DNA from: an uncultured Christensenella sp. | Lineage (GTDB): Bacteria; Bacillota; Clostridia; Christensenellales; Pumilibacteraceae | DNA: 64,000 nt | Direction: 5' to 3' | Assembly: GCA_910579205.1 (NCBI GenBank) | Contig: CAJTTD010000001.1 | Location: 186,001-250,000, forward strand | In this document: positions 32,768-42,100 of the stretch, in pieces | Position numbering within the stretch: position 1 is the stretch's first letter | How the letters are laid out: each line of letters opens with the position of its first letter | Notes under the pieces: generated by a model | What the model was told of the DNA's origin: nothing | Seen by the model: only the letters and a program-made list of their open reading frames with translations | Database searches by the model: none | Translations under genes and position numbers: made by a program

Positions 32768-34240
32768 TCAGTCGTCAAGTTCGGGGTAATTCGCCATATG
32801 CAACACGTCGTTTGCCGTAAGCATCATTTCCGCATACGAACTGACGGCGCGTTCCGCACCTATTCCGTTGCGATAGCACGCCACGGTCGCAGCGTCCAAA
32901 GGCGAAAAAGCGCAAGTGAGCGCGGTGATACATCCGCCGAGTATATCACCCATGCCGCCTTTTGCCATAGCGGGAGTTCCCGTAACATTGAGCCGTGTTT
33001 CCGCACCGTTCGTAACTATAGTAGTTGCGGATTTCAATACGACTATCCCGTTTATATCGCCCGCGAGTTTGCGGGCGTTTTCTATTGTAGGGTCATTGCC
33101 CGTAAGTCTCTTAAATTCTCCTACATGCGGAGTGAGCACGATATTGCACTTAGCGTTTTTCAAAAACCCGATATCGCCGTTCAAACAATTGATAGCGTCG
33201 GCGTCTATTATCAACGACTTATCGTAATTATCGCAAAAATATTGCAATATGCGTTTAAGATCGGGCGTTTTACCCATTCCCATGCCTATATTAACGGCGT
33301 CGGCGCGTTCGGCTATCTCGTCCAACTCCGTTTTATCGAACTTGATAAATCCGTCGGGCGTATCGCTCAAATATTTCATCATAGACATGGTACTTCTTGC
33401 CGAAGTCGCGGTCCTATGCACGGACGGCACGCAAACCGTAACCGTTCCCGCGCCGCTGAGATGCGCGGCATGCGCGGCCGCTCCCGCCATAACGGGCGCG
33501 CCTATCATAGTTCCGCACCCGCCTATAACATAAACTCTGCCCGCGTTCCCCTTGTGCGCGCTTTGCTTGCGCTTAAACGGTTTGAAATCTGCGTCGGTAT
33601 AAATCTTTACGTCGGACGATGTAGGTATACCTATGTCCTCTACCAATATCCTGCCGCAACAGTCCCGTCCGCGACCGAAAAGCATACCTCGCTTGTAACA
33701 AGAAAAAGTCATAGTAACGTGCGCATCGAATGACGCACCCATTATCTCGCCGCTGTCGGCATTAAGCCCAGACGGTATATCCACCGCAAACCTAAACGCA
33801 TTCTCTTGACAATTAAGCCTATTTATTAGCGATGCTGTAGCGTCGTCGATATTACGGTTTAACCCGATGCCGAAAATCGCGTCGATGATAATGTCCGCGC
33901 TGCCGTCGTACTCTTCGGAGGTCAATATCTTTACGCCGTTGCAACGAGCAAAACGCAACGCCTCGCTCGCCGCGCTTTTGTCGCCGAAATTTCCCACGGT
34001 ATAAATGCAAACTTTTCGCCCGATGCGGTGCAATCTTATGGCGGCAAGAGCGCCGTCGCAACCGTTTCCGCCACTGCCGCAAAATACCGCGGTTTTCGCG
34101 CCTTTTTCGCCCGCTCTGTCCGATATGCCGTCTGCTATCGCAAGCGCCGCGCTAAACGTAAGTAATGCCCCGCTTATTCCCGAGCTGATAAGCTCGGCTT
34201 CGGCGTCTTTTATCTGTTGCGCACTTAAAACATTATACAT
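32768..34240 (-). CDS. nnr: Bifunctional NAD(P)H-hydrate epimerase/dehydratase
   Basis: Repairs hydrated NAD(P)H. The 490-residue fusion has a YjeF N-terminal epimerase domain (1-210; GSGGNGCDGALAA, VDIPSGLNADSGEIMG) and a C-terminal ribokinase-like ADP-dependent dehydratase domain (from about 225; GNAGRVYVIGG, LTPHVGEFKRLTG, and TPAMAKGGMGDILGG with the catalytic Asp). GAGAGAG precedes the ATG. It follows acpS by 12 bases in an acpS-nnr arrangement common in Firmicutes. Confidence 0.95.
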   Translation of the reverse strand: MYNVLSAQQIKDAEAELISSGISGALLTFSAALAIADGISDRAGEKGAKTAVFCGSGGNGCDGALAAIRLHRIGRKVCIYTVGNFGDKSAASEALRFARCNGVKILTSEEYDGSADIIIDAIFGIGLNRNIDDATASLINRLNCQENAFRFAVDIPSGLNADSGEIMGASFDAHVTMTFSCYKRGMLFGRGRDCCGRILVEDIGIPTSSDVKIYTDADFKPFKRKQSAHKGNAGRVYVIGGCGTMIGAPVMAGAAAHAAHLSGAGTVTVCVPSVHRTATSARSTMSMMKYLSDTPDGFIKFDKTELDEIAERADAVNIGMGMGKTPDLKRILQYFCDNYDKSLIIDADAINCLNGDIGFLKNAKCNIVLTPHVGEFKRLTGNDPTIENARKLAGDINGIVVLKSATTIVTNGAETRLNVTGTPAMAKGGMGDILGGCITALTCAFSPLDAATVACYRNGIGAERAVSSYAEMMLTANDVLHMANYPELDD

Positions 34241-34252
34241 GATACGTCTCTC

Positions 34253-34615
34253 TCAAGTTTTGTCGTCTATATAAACTACCGCGACCGCAAACCCGCCGTC
34301 GTGCGAAATAGAGACATCGACATTGCGCCCGTTTAACAAGCTTTTAACGTCGGGACTTGCCGCGACCAACACGGGTGCGCCGCTGCCGTCGTGCGAAATC
34401 TCTATGTCGCTCGGCATTATGTCTTGACCGAAACCGCGCTTTAGCGCTTTTACAAACGCTTCCTTGGCGCAAAATATGCCCGCATAGCTCTGCGCGCTGT
34501 TTGCTTTTTTGTCGCAGTATTGCCGTTCAACTGCCGTAAACACTCGATTTTTAAAGCTTTCGTTATCAAGCGCTTTTTCTATTCTCGCTACGCTCGCCGT
34601 GTCTATTCCTATCAT
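34253..34615 (-). CDS. acpS: Holo-acyl-carrier-protein synthase
   Basis: Transfers 4'-phosphopantetheine from coenzyme A to apo-ACP. The 120-residue protein has the expected GIDTASVARIEKAL (Mg-binding Asp) at the N-terminus, FCAKEAFVKALKRG with the second metal ligand Glu, and SISHDGGFAVAVV at the end. It is 5 bases after the P1 peptidase gene and 12 before nnr, one operon on the minus strand. Confidence 0.96.
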   Translation of the reverse strand: MIGIDTASVARIEKALDNESFKNRVFTAVERQYCDKKANSAQSYAGIFCAKEAFVKALKRGFGQDIMPSDIEISHDGSGAPVLVAASPDVKSLLNGRNVDVSISHDGGFAVAVVYIDDKT

Positions 34616-34620
34616 ACCGC

Positions 34621-35523
34621 CTACCGCCGCACCACTGCGTTTTCTATAGCCTGCGCGGTAACTTCCGCCGTCAAAGCGGACAAAATATTAAAGTCCGCCG
34701 TCTTGTCGCCTTTGGAAAGCGCGAACATAGTATCGCCGTCCGCATCGGTATGAACGGGTCTAATTGACATAGCAAACCCGTCATGGGCGATCGCCGCAAG
34801 CTTGTTCACGTGAAGTTTATCGAGCTTGGCGTTTGTCATAACGCAGCCAATGGTCGTATTGGTTCGAGCTTGCGCCGAAAAATCGCCGCATGTCAATCGT
34901 TCCACGGCGTTCACGAATTTACCGTCGGGAGTGCGCGCGCCCGCTATGATCTTGCCGCTTCTTCTGTCGTACACATCGCCAAGCGCGTTTACAGCCACTA
35001 TGGCGGTTACAAACACGTCGTTAAAGAAATACGTCGCGCCGCCTATTCCGCTCTTTACGGCGCATGCGGGACCGAGTATTTTGCCTACCGTAGCGCCTTT
35101 GCCCGCGCCCACAGATCCGAACACTATTCCGTCGCGACGGGCATTGGCAGCCGCCGCATAGCCCATAGATTTGTCGGGATAATGATATTCGCCAGGCGTA
35201 TTCAGATCGAAAAGTATTGCTTGCGCTACGAGCGGAATGACTTTGTCTCCTACCGCAAAACCGATATTGCGTTCGCGCAGAAATTGAGAAACTCCGCACG
35301 CCGCTTCAAGACCGTAAGCCGAGCCGCCCGACAAAACTATAGCGTCCACAAAGCCTTGAGACTTTTCGGCATGCAGCATATCTGTTTCACGCGTGCCCGG
35401 CGCGCCGCCGCGCACACACACTCCGCCCACCGCTTTGTCGGCAAGAATGCATGTAACGCCGGTGTAATCGTCGTTTGCATGTCCTACCGATATTCCGTCG
35501 GGCAATACGAATTTATCGCTCAT
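34621..35523 (-). CDS. P1 family (S58, DmpA-like) aminopeptidase
   Basis: A 300-residue N-terminal-nucleophile hydrolase of the DmpA/P1 family. Recognised by GISVGHANDDYTGVTCI, RGGAPGTRETDML, VLSGGSAYGLEAACGV, and NTTIGCVMTNAKLDKL near residue 225, where the chain is expected to self-cleave. Family members use Ser or Thr as nucleophile at this point; here it would be a Thr. The substrate is unknown; relatives cleave D-amino-acid amides and beta-peptides. First gene before acpS-nnr. Confidence 0.87.
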   Translation of the reverse strand: MSDKFVLPDGISVGHANDDYTGVTCILADKAVGGVCVRGGAPGTRETDMLHAEKSQGFVDAIVLSGGSAYGLEAACGVSQFLRERNIGFAVGDKVIPLVAQAILFDLNTPGEYHYPDKSMGYAAAANARRDGIVFGSVGAGKGATVGKILGPACAVKSGIGGATYFFNDVFVTAIVAVNALGDVYDRRSGKIIAGARTPDGKFVNAVERLTCGDFSAQARTNTTIGCVMTNAKLDKLHVNKLAAIAHDGFAMSIRPVHTDADGDTMFALSKGDKTADFNILSALTAEVTAQAIENAVVRR

Positions 35524-35567
35524 AAATAGCCTCCTTATGTTAGCGATCGGCCTTTACAAGCAGCCGA

Positions 35568-36206
35568 TCAGTCGTCGTCATGATCGTTTGAAAATGCGCC
35601 GTCGTCGCTGAGTTTGCACACCGCTTGAGAAATACTGTCCCAAGAAAAGCCGCGCCCCGCCAAAAACCGTTTTACCCGCTGCTTGTCGGTCGTTCTGTGC
35701 GAACTCATGTATTTTTGCGCGACCGCGACGGCATTGTCGCTCTCGCCGTCGCTTTCGTCCAAAAGCTCGGATATCACCGCACTATCGACGCCCTTTTGCT
35801 TGAGTTCCGCCGCGATCCTATAAGACCCGTACTTTTTTATCTTCGATCGTATATACATGCTCGCATACGCGCGATCGTCTATATAATGGTAAAATTCCAG
35901 TCGTTCAATAGCCTTGTATATCACATCCTTATCGTAGCCTTTGTCGGCAAGATACCGCGCTATTTCGCGTTTTGCGCGCGGCACGGACGACAAATACCCC
36001 ACCGCCCGCTCGAAAGCGGAATTGACTTCGCTCGTTTCCACTATGCGCTTCAGATCTTCCGCCGATATCTCTCCGCCTATTTTAAGCCGCGCCGATACCG
36101 CGGTTACCGAATCGAGACCGCACGCAAAGTCTCCGTCTATATAGACGTTTACTCTGTTCTTGTTCCGCTTTTGCACAGATATGTCAGTGACAGTACCCAC
36201 TGCCAT
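35568..36206 (-). CDS. recX: Regulatory protein RecX
   Basis: RecX inhibits RecA filament extension. The 212-residue protein has the tandem three-helix repeats: AVGYLSSVPRAKREIARYLADKGYDKDVI, FYHYIDDRAYASMYIRSKIKKYGSYRIAAELKQKGVD, and a third ending in VKRFLAGRGFSWDSI. It starts at ATG 36206 with AAGGTG six bases upstream. A TTGATT/TATAAT pair with 17-base spacing immediately precedes it, so the true transcript start is ambiguous. Confidence 0.9.
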   Translation of the reverse strand: MAVGTVTDISVQKRNKNRVNVYIDGDFACGLDSVTAVSARLKIGGEISAEDLKRIVETSEVNSAFERAVGYLSSVPRAKREIARYLADKGYDKDVIYKAIERLEFYHYIDDRAYASMYIRSKIKKYGSYRIAAELKQKGVDSAVISELLDESDGESDNAVAVAQKYMSSHRTTDKQRVKRFLAGRGFSWDSISQAVCKLSDDGAFSNDHDDD

Positions 36207-36273
36207 ATTATACACCTTGAATAAAAATAAATCAAGTCTCACATATTATTTTCACAAACCAAAGGAGATATAT

Positions 36274-36456
36274 ATGACCACAAAAAGCCTGCAGGAATTG
36301 AGCGAGCTGTGCCGCAGTGAAAAACTCGCTTACAAAAAATGCTGTAACTACGTTTCCGAAACGAGCAACGAAGATCTTCGTTGTGCGCTCGGCAACCTCG
36401 CCAACGGACACAAACAACGTTACGAAGCGTTGCGCGTGTATCTCGACAAAAACTAA
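36274..36456 (+). CDS. Small helical protein, likely partner of the CotF-like gene (60 aa)
   Basis: A 60-residue all-helical protein (SLQELSELCRSEKLAYKKCCNYVSE...DLRCALGNLANGHKQRYEALRVYLDKN). The heptad pattern and its place before a CotF-like gene suggest a shortened ferritin-like spore-coat protein, but I cannot assign it firmly. AAAGGAG precedes the ATG, and the AAGGAG of the next gene overlaps its stop. Confidence 0.65.
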   Translation: MTTKSLQELSELCRSEKLAYKKCCNYVSETSNEDLRCALGNLANGHKQRYEALRVYLDKN

Positions 36457-36467
36457 GGAGTATAGAT

Positions 36468-37079
36468 ATGCACAACGATAATGAATTTGAAAAACGCTAT
36501 GATTGCGATCCCGCAGACTGTAACGACGGATACCGTTGCAAAAACGGATCGGACAGCGAAAGCGCGCAAGAGTTTATAAATGCTCCCGAAGAATACGTTC
36601 CCTCTTACGGCGACGGCAACAAAAGCGACAGCGATATCGATTACAATATCGGAGAAAAAGAAATGACTGAATATCAAATGCGCCAAGAAATAGAAAACAG
36701 CAAGACCGTTTTGACCGATATCTACGCGCCGTTCGACGAAATGGCGGCAACGCGCGACAACGACGATCTTTATTCGACCGACACCTCTTCTTGTGCGGAA
36801 CAGCGTTGCGCGCTCGACGATTACGAGATCATCTCCGACGTATTGGGCAGCGAAAAGCAACTTGTCAAGCTGTATTCGACGGCTTTGTGCGAAAGCGCCG
36901 AAGAAGGGCTTCGCAATGTTATACGCGACAATCTGATGGAGTGCGCCGCCGATCAGTACAAGACGTTTGAGTTCATGGAAAAACGCGGGATGTATCCCAC
37001 CGAACAAGCCGAAGAAGAAAAGATAGTACAAGCAAAACAGCAGTTCCAACCGCTTTGCAAATGTCATAACTGCGATTGA
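36468..37079 (+). CDS. CotF-like spore-coat protein
   Basis: A 203-residue protein. The first 90 residues are acidic, low in hydrophobic content and rich in Asp/Asn/Cys. From about 110 the ferritin-like CotF domain is seen (ISDVLGSEKQLVKLYSTALCESAEEGLRNVIRDNL, then KTFEFMEKRGMYPTEQAEEEKI), and the protein ends in a Cys-rich tail (LCKCHNCD). CotF-type proteins are structural parts of the spore coat. AAGGAG lies 8 bases before the ATG. A strong terminator follows. Confidence 0.85.
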   Translation: MHNDNEFEKRYDCDPADCNDGYRCKNGSDSESAQEFINAPEEYVPSYGDGNKSDSDIDYNIGEKEMTEYQMRQEIENSKTVLTDIYAPFDEMAATRDNDDLYSTDTSSCAEQRCALDDYEIISDVLGSEKQLVKLYSTALCESAEEGLRNVIRDNLMECAADQYKTFEFMEKRGMYPTEQAEEEKIVQAKQQFQPLCKCHNCD

Positions 37080-37094
37080 TTTTTACCGAAATTT

Positions 37095-37136
37095 AAAACG
37101 CCTCAAAGCTAAATCAAAGCTTTGAGGCGTTTTTTT
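37095..37136. terminator. Bidirectional intrinsic terminator
   Basis: A 16-bp perfect stem (37095-37110 with 37118-37133) and a T-run; sits between the CotF-like gene and the converging phosphoribosyltransferase gene. Confidence 0.95.
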
Positions 37137-37160
37137 GAGCGCTTTTATATTTACCGATCT

Positions 37161-37703
37161 TTAAAGCAGCGGTATCGACGCCAAATATTCGATATCTTCT
37201 CTATCCTTTGCGCTGCCCTCTGCCAGTACAAAAGCCCTGCAGACTACGTTTCCGCCCGCTTTTTCCACCAACTGCTCGAGCGCTGCGTTTGCCGCGCCCG
37301 TACTTATAACGTCGTCGATGATGGCAACGCGTTTGCCGCGCAAAAGATCCACGTCGTGCGCCGAAAGATACAAATGCTGTACCTCGCCCGTAGTTATGGT
37401 TTTAGCGTCCATTTGTATACCGTCTTGCATGTAAAGCTTTTTGCTCTTACGCGCGGCGGCGTAAAATTTTTGACTAAGCTCGCGAGCGACGCAATGCGTA
37501 AGCTGCAAACCCTTGCTTTCCGCTGTTACCAATACGTCGGGATCGTACTTTTTTACCCGTTCGGCAAGCTTGACCGCGCAGTACTCGGTAAGATCCACAT
37601 TACCGTGAAGATTAAAGAAACAGATATTAACGCAAGTGGGAAGCGGAATTATGGGAAGGTCTTCCTTTCTTCCGCATATATCCACGGTGTAAAATTTATC
37701 CAT
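37161..37703 (-). CDS. Phosphoribosyltransferase, adenine/xanthine type
   Basis: A 180-residue purine salvage-type phosphoribosyltransferase with the PRPP-binding motif KRVAIIDDVISTGAA near residue 127 and a flexible-loop region around LYMQDGIQMDAKTITTG. The base is probably adenine or xanthine, but sequence alone does not settle it. GGGAGA precedes the ATG. It starts 35 bases past the giant gene's stop with no terminator in between, so read-through from that gene is possible. Confidence 0.8.
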   Translation of the reverse strand: MDKFYTVDICGRKEDLPIIPLPTCVNICFFNLHGNVDLTEYCAVKLAERVKKYDPDVLVTAESKGLQLTHCVARELSQKFYAAARKSKKLYMQDGIQMDAKTITTGEVQHLYLSAHDVDLLRGKRVAIIDDVISTGAANAALEQLVEKAGGNVVCRAFVLAEGSAKDREDIEYLASIPLL

Positions 37704-37737
37704 AAGTTTGTTCTCCCGTTATGCCGTAAGAATAGGA

Positions 37738-39150
37738 CTACGCAATAGGCGCCCATTGCGCGTAAAGAACGATATCGCCGTCAACAACGCTATCCGCCGT
37801 ATATTTGTTTCCGCCCGATTCGCTGTCGAACCAACCTACAAACTCATCGGTAGAGCCGTCTTTGCTCGGAACGATAGCCGAAAGCGAAGCCAAAGTTTCG
37901 CCGTCTTTTACGTGCAATGTGATGGTAGTGGGAGCGTCGTCCTTGTCTTGGTAATTGAGCGTAACTTTGTGGTATACGGGCGCGGGTTCTTGCGCAACGG
38001 CTTTCCAACGCGCGTAAACTGCGGTGTTGCCCGATATAACTACTTTGCTCGCGTCGTTAACCTTTACGCCGTTTATATACCATCCGTCGAAATCGTAACC
38101 TTCGTAAGTAGGTTGAGAAACGTTAGCTCCGCTCATGACAAAATTGAGCGTATCGCCGTCATTTACATTATCGACGTTAATAACGCCGTTCCCGCCGACG
38201 AACTCGCCGCCGTTGGCGTCAAACGACACGGTATACTTCGGCTGCGGAGCGGACCAACGCGCGACGGCGGTCATATCTCCCGTAACTTTGCGCAAGTCTG
38301 TATTTTCTACCTTTATACCGTTGACAAACCAACCCTCGAATATATTGTCGCCGTAAGTCGGAGTCTTGCCGTTTAACGCAGCTTTGAGATCGGTATCATA
38401 CTCTGCCATCACATAGCTTTCTGCTATAGTGCCGCCATTGGCGTCGAGCGTTATTCTGTAATTATTAACGGTATAGCGCGCATACAGCGTTCTGCCCTCC
38501 GCCGATGCGTCAACCTTGGTGCTGCTCGTTATATTAGTACCGCCCGTTTGCGCAGATACGGTGTACCAACCGACAAACGTATGCCCAGCCTTTTCGGCTA
38601 TCGGCATCAAACCGTAATATCCGTCATGCGTAACGGTCATGCTGTTTTCACCGTACTTGAGCGTGCCGCCGTTGGCGTTAAACGTAACGGTATACGTGTC
38701 GGCGACAAAGTACGCGTACAAAGTAAGTTCGGGCTGAGCAGTAACAAGAGTACCGCTCGTTATGTGAGTGCCTCTGCCGTTGCTCTGCGTGTACCATCCG
38801 CGGAACGTGTAACCTTGTATTGTAGGCTCTTTGCCTATGAGAGCCGAATACGTAGACCCGTATGTAACGGTTATTCTACCAAATTCGCTCGACATAGAAT
38901 TAAGCGCTATTTCGTATTGCTTGGCGGTCCATTTAGCGTACAATGTGAACGATCTGTCGATATATTCGGAGCCGAAGTCGAACTCGTCGTTGAGAGCTCT
39001 GTCTCTGTACCAGCCCACCAATTCGTAACCGCGGCGCTCCACGTCGGGCGCGCTTATCGTGTCGTATGACGTAACCGCCATGTCGAATTCGTTGGAGCCG
39101 CCGTTTTCGGAGAACGTACCGCCGTTGCCTACAAATCTGATGCTAACGCT
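37738..39150 (-). repeat. Six tandem InlB B-type repeats (protein level)
   Basis: The 3' end of the giant gene codes for six repeats of about 75 residues each, marked by GGTFSENGG/GWYRD, YTFRGWYT, ANGGTLKYG/GHTFVGWYT, ANGGTIAES/FEGWFV, ANGGEFVGG/DGWYI and FVGWFDS. The repeats diverge at DNA level. Confidence 0.85.
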
Positions 39151-42100
39151 ATCGCTTATCGACACAGTATAAGTTTGTGCGGTGCTGACGAGGTTGCGCG
39201 AATTCGAACTGTTACCGGAACGGTATGTAACGGGAACATTATAGTTGCCAGCTGACGCCGATGCGTTGAACTCGAAAATGAGTTTAAAGCTTGCGTAAGA
39301 CTGCATTGTAGGATAGTACGAATTTCCGCTGTAAAGCTGCATCGTGAACGACCGCGAACTATTGTTTGTCTGCGTCGTAAGCGCTTTTATCGACGCGCCG
39401 TGCTCGTCGTAACCTTCAAACGTTACGCTCTTGAGCGCGTTGTTGCCCGTAAACGCGACTGTATAGCCGTATGTATTATCGTTGCCCGCAGACGGAGTCC
39501 AAACCGATTCCACGGCAACCGTTCCGTAACGCTTGAGCAACGCTTCTTCGTTGTTCGTTATAGAGAACGCCGATACGGATACGGGCGAAATTGTTACGTC
39601 AAACGTATAATCATAGTCTACGCCGCCCACTTTGTAAACAGCTTTGACGCCGCTTACCGTATACAACGAACTTATATCGGCGGATGCGCTGACAATGATA
39701 TTAGAGCCGTTAGGCACGCAAGATATGTAGTCCCTCTTGTCTTCGTCGTCTGCATTGCAAGACACGAATTCAAGATCGAAGCCGTGCTTTTCGGATACCG
39801 CGATAATAAACGACGTGCCCGCTATTACTTCGTACGTATCGTTGTTTGCGGATACGGTGCCGCTTACTTCCAGCTCCGGAGTTACCTCTGCTACATTTAT
39901 ACTGCCCGCGCAGTAGAAAGTTTTACCGTTATTGAGTTCTACGGTCAAACCCACCGTTATAGTTGCCGCGCTGTTTTGACCGTGGATATTTGCGTCTTTA
40001 TCAACTACCAGCGTAGGAGCCGCCGTGCCGTTTTCTATGATCGTCAAGTATCCGCCGTTTTGCAATGCGACAACATTTATGTTTTTGACGGTAGCGCTAT
40101 TGGATGTAACAAAATCGTTTATCCACTGCGAAACGTCAACTCGCTCGTAAGCATTGGACGCATCCGACCAAGCTACAGCCTTATTGTTGACGGTAAATCC
40201 GTTGACGACTATTTTGGTACTGCATGTAACAGTAGTGCCGGCATATGCGCCCGTTGTAATGAGTATCTCTGCGTCAAGCTCTACTTCCGCAACGCCCGCA
40301 TAGTCTGCGCCGAGCGTTATAACGCTTCCGTTGACAGTGATGGGCACGCTTGACGGATTGGATCTTATAGTATAGTTTACGATAGCCGCATCTGCGTCGG
40401 AATCGGAAACGAATCCGTCTACTGCGTTTTTGGTATAAAGATCAACGGCGGCGCGCACATCGTAACTGCCCGCTTTACCTATCACTTCCACACCGCTTAC
40501 GGAATGCGCGCGCGGCTTTACGATAACGGTGATAGACGACTGCGACGTAATGTTGCTTCCGCTGTTTATGCCGCTGTTTATATTAGCCGTAACTCTGAGC
40601 GTTATGTATCCGCCCGCTTTTGTATTTACGGTATCGGCAATAGTCAATGTATTTCCGCCGATCGATCTATCTCCCGCCTCGAGCGTAGTGGACGCGTCTA
40701 CCACGGAATACGTGTAATTTACTTTATCCGCATACGAGTACGGCGAACCGTCGCCGCTGTGCACTACATCGCTCAACGTGAACAACGATTTAAGATCGAT
40801 TTCCGCGCCCGAAGCATCGGTTATTTCCACCGTACGATCGGAAACGTTCCATTCCACAGACGGAAGATCCACGCCGTATATGATTATTGTCTTATCTACG
40901 GTATAGGTATTGCCTGCATATGCTCCGCTGTTGACAGACACCGTAGCACGCACTGTAACGCTCTTATCTGTATAGATGTTGTTCTTGGCGGTAAGAACGC
41001 CCGTTTTAGCGTCAACGCTCGCCCACGTGCCGCCCGAAACTATGTCGTAGCGAGTAACGGTATGCTCGCCTTTGAATGTTCCGCTTGTTTGCGTTACCGA
41101 GAGGTTTGTCGTACCCAACGGCAAAATACCGTCGGCAGACGCATTGAGCGCGAACACGGGCGCGGATGCGGTAAGGTTCAAAGTGTATGAGTCAGCATAG
41201 TATGTAGTGCCGTTTACCTTGACCGTACCGTAAACAGACAGCGTAGTCTGCCTTACGGCTGTCAACACCGCTTGATATACGCCTTGCGATCTTTGCGTTA
41301 CTGATCCGACCGTTACGCCGTCGCCGCCGCACACAACTTGAACATCGTTCAATGCGACAGTCGTACCGACGGAAGTGGTGTCTATTACGTATGTGAACGT
41401 TACGCCGCTGCCCGTATGATCGACGGTTACGGTAGACTTATCCGCCACGCTATCACCGTCCGCATTCTCGAGATCCACGTCGAGATGTTTGTCGCCGTAT
41501 GTGAACGTGTAAGATTTACCCGCGGACTTGTACGTCTTGCCGTACAGCACTGCGCTCACGGTAACAGTAGTAGTTCCGCTCTTATTTTCATTGAATACTA
41601 TCGCTTTGGAATCCGCAGCCGCGTCGAACGCGCCGATCGTGAGCACGTCGTTGTTTGCGCTTGCGGAATACGTGGCAACAGCATTGTGATCGGTCAACGC
41701 CAATACATACGCACTGCCATCGATAGTGTAAGACCCGTCCTCGGAAATCTCAACGCCGTCCTTTCTGATCTCGAACTCGGGCGTGTAATTACCCACTACG
41801 GTAAGTTTGAACTCCGCGGTCTTTACTATCTTTCCGCCCGCTCCGCTCATGCTCGCGGCAGAGCCGTTAGCAAGCGAATATTCTACGCGCGCGGTAAACG
41901 TATATACTTTGTAATCGGAGTTTTGAGTAAAGCCGACGCGCTTGAACGATATGCTCTTATTATCATCTGATACTTCGGTTATATCGAATTTAGCCGAGTC
42001 GGCATTCTCGAGCGTGTAATCGTACGAAAGCGCAGCGTCGGAAACAACATCGGACAATACCACATTTGTTTTGTCGTCTGCGACGATATCCGCCGTGCCG

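Noticed and set aside
36206..36240. Leaderless recX transcript
   Set aside because: AAGGTG six bases before the ATG is a usable ribosome site, so the TATAAT-like sequence there may be fortuitous.
37738..39150. DNA-level tandem repeat in the giant gene
   Set aside because: The six repeats are clear in protein but have diverged in DNA, so it is not a simple tandem DNA repeat.
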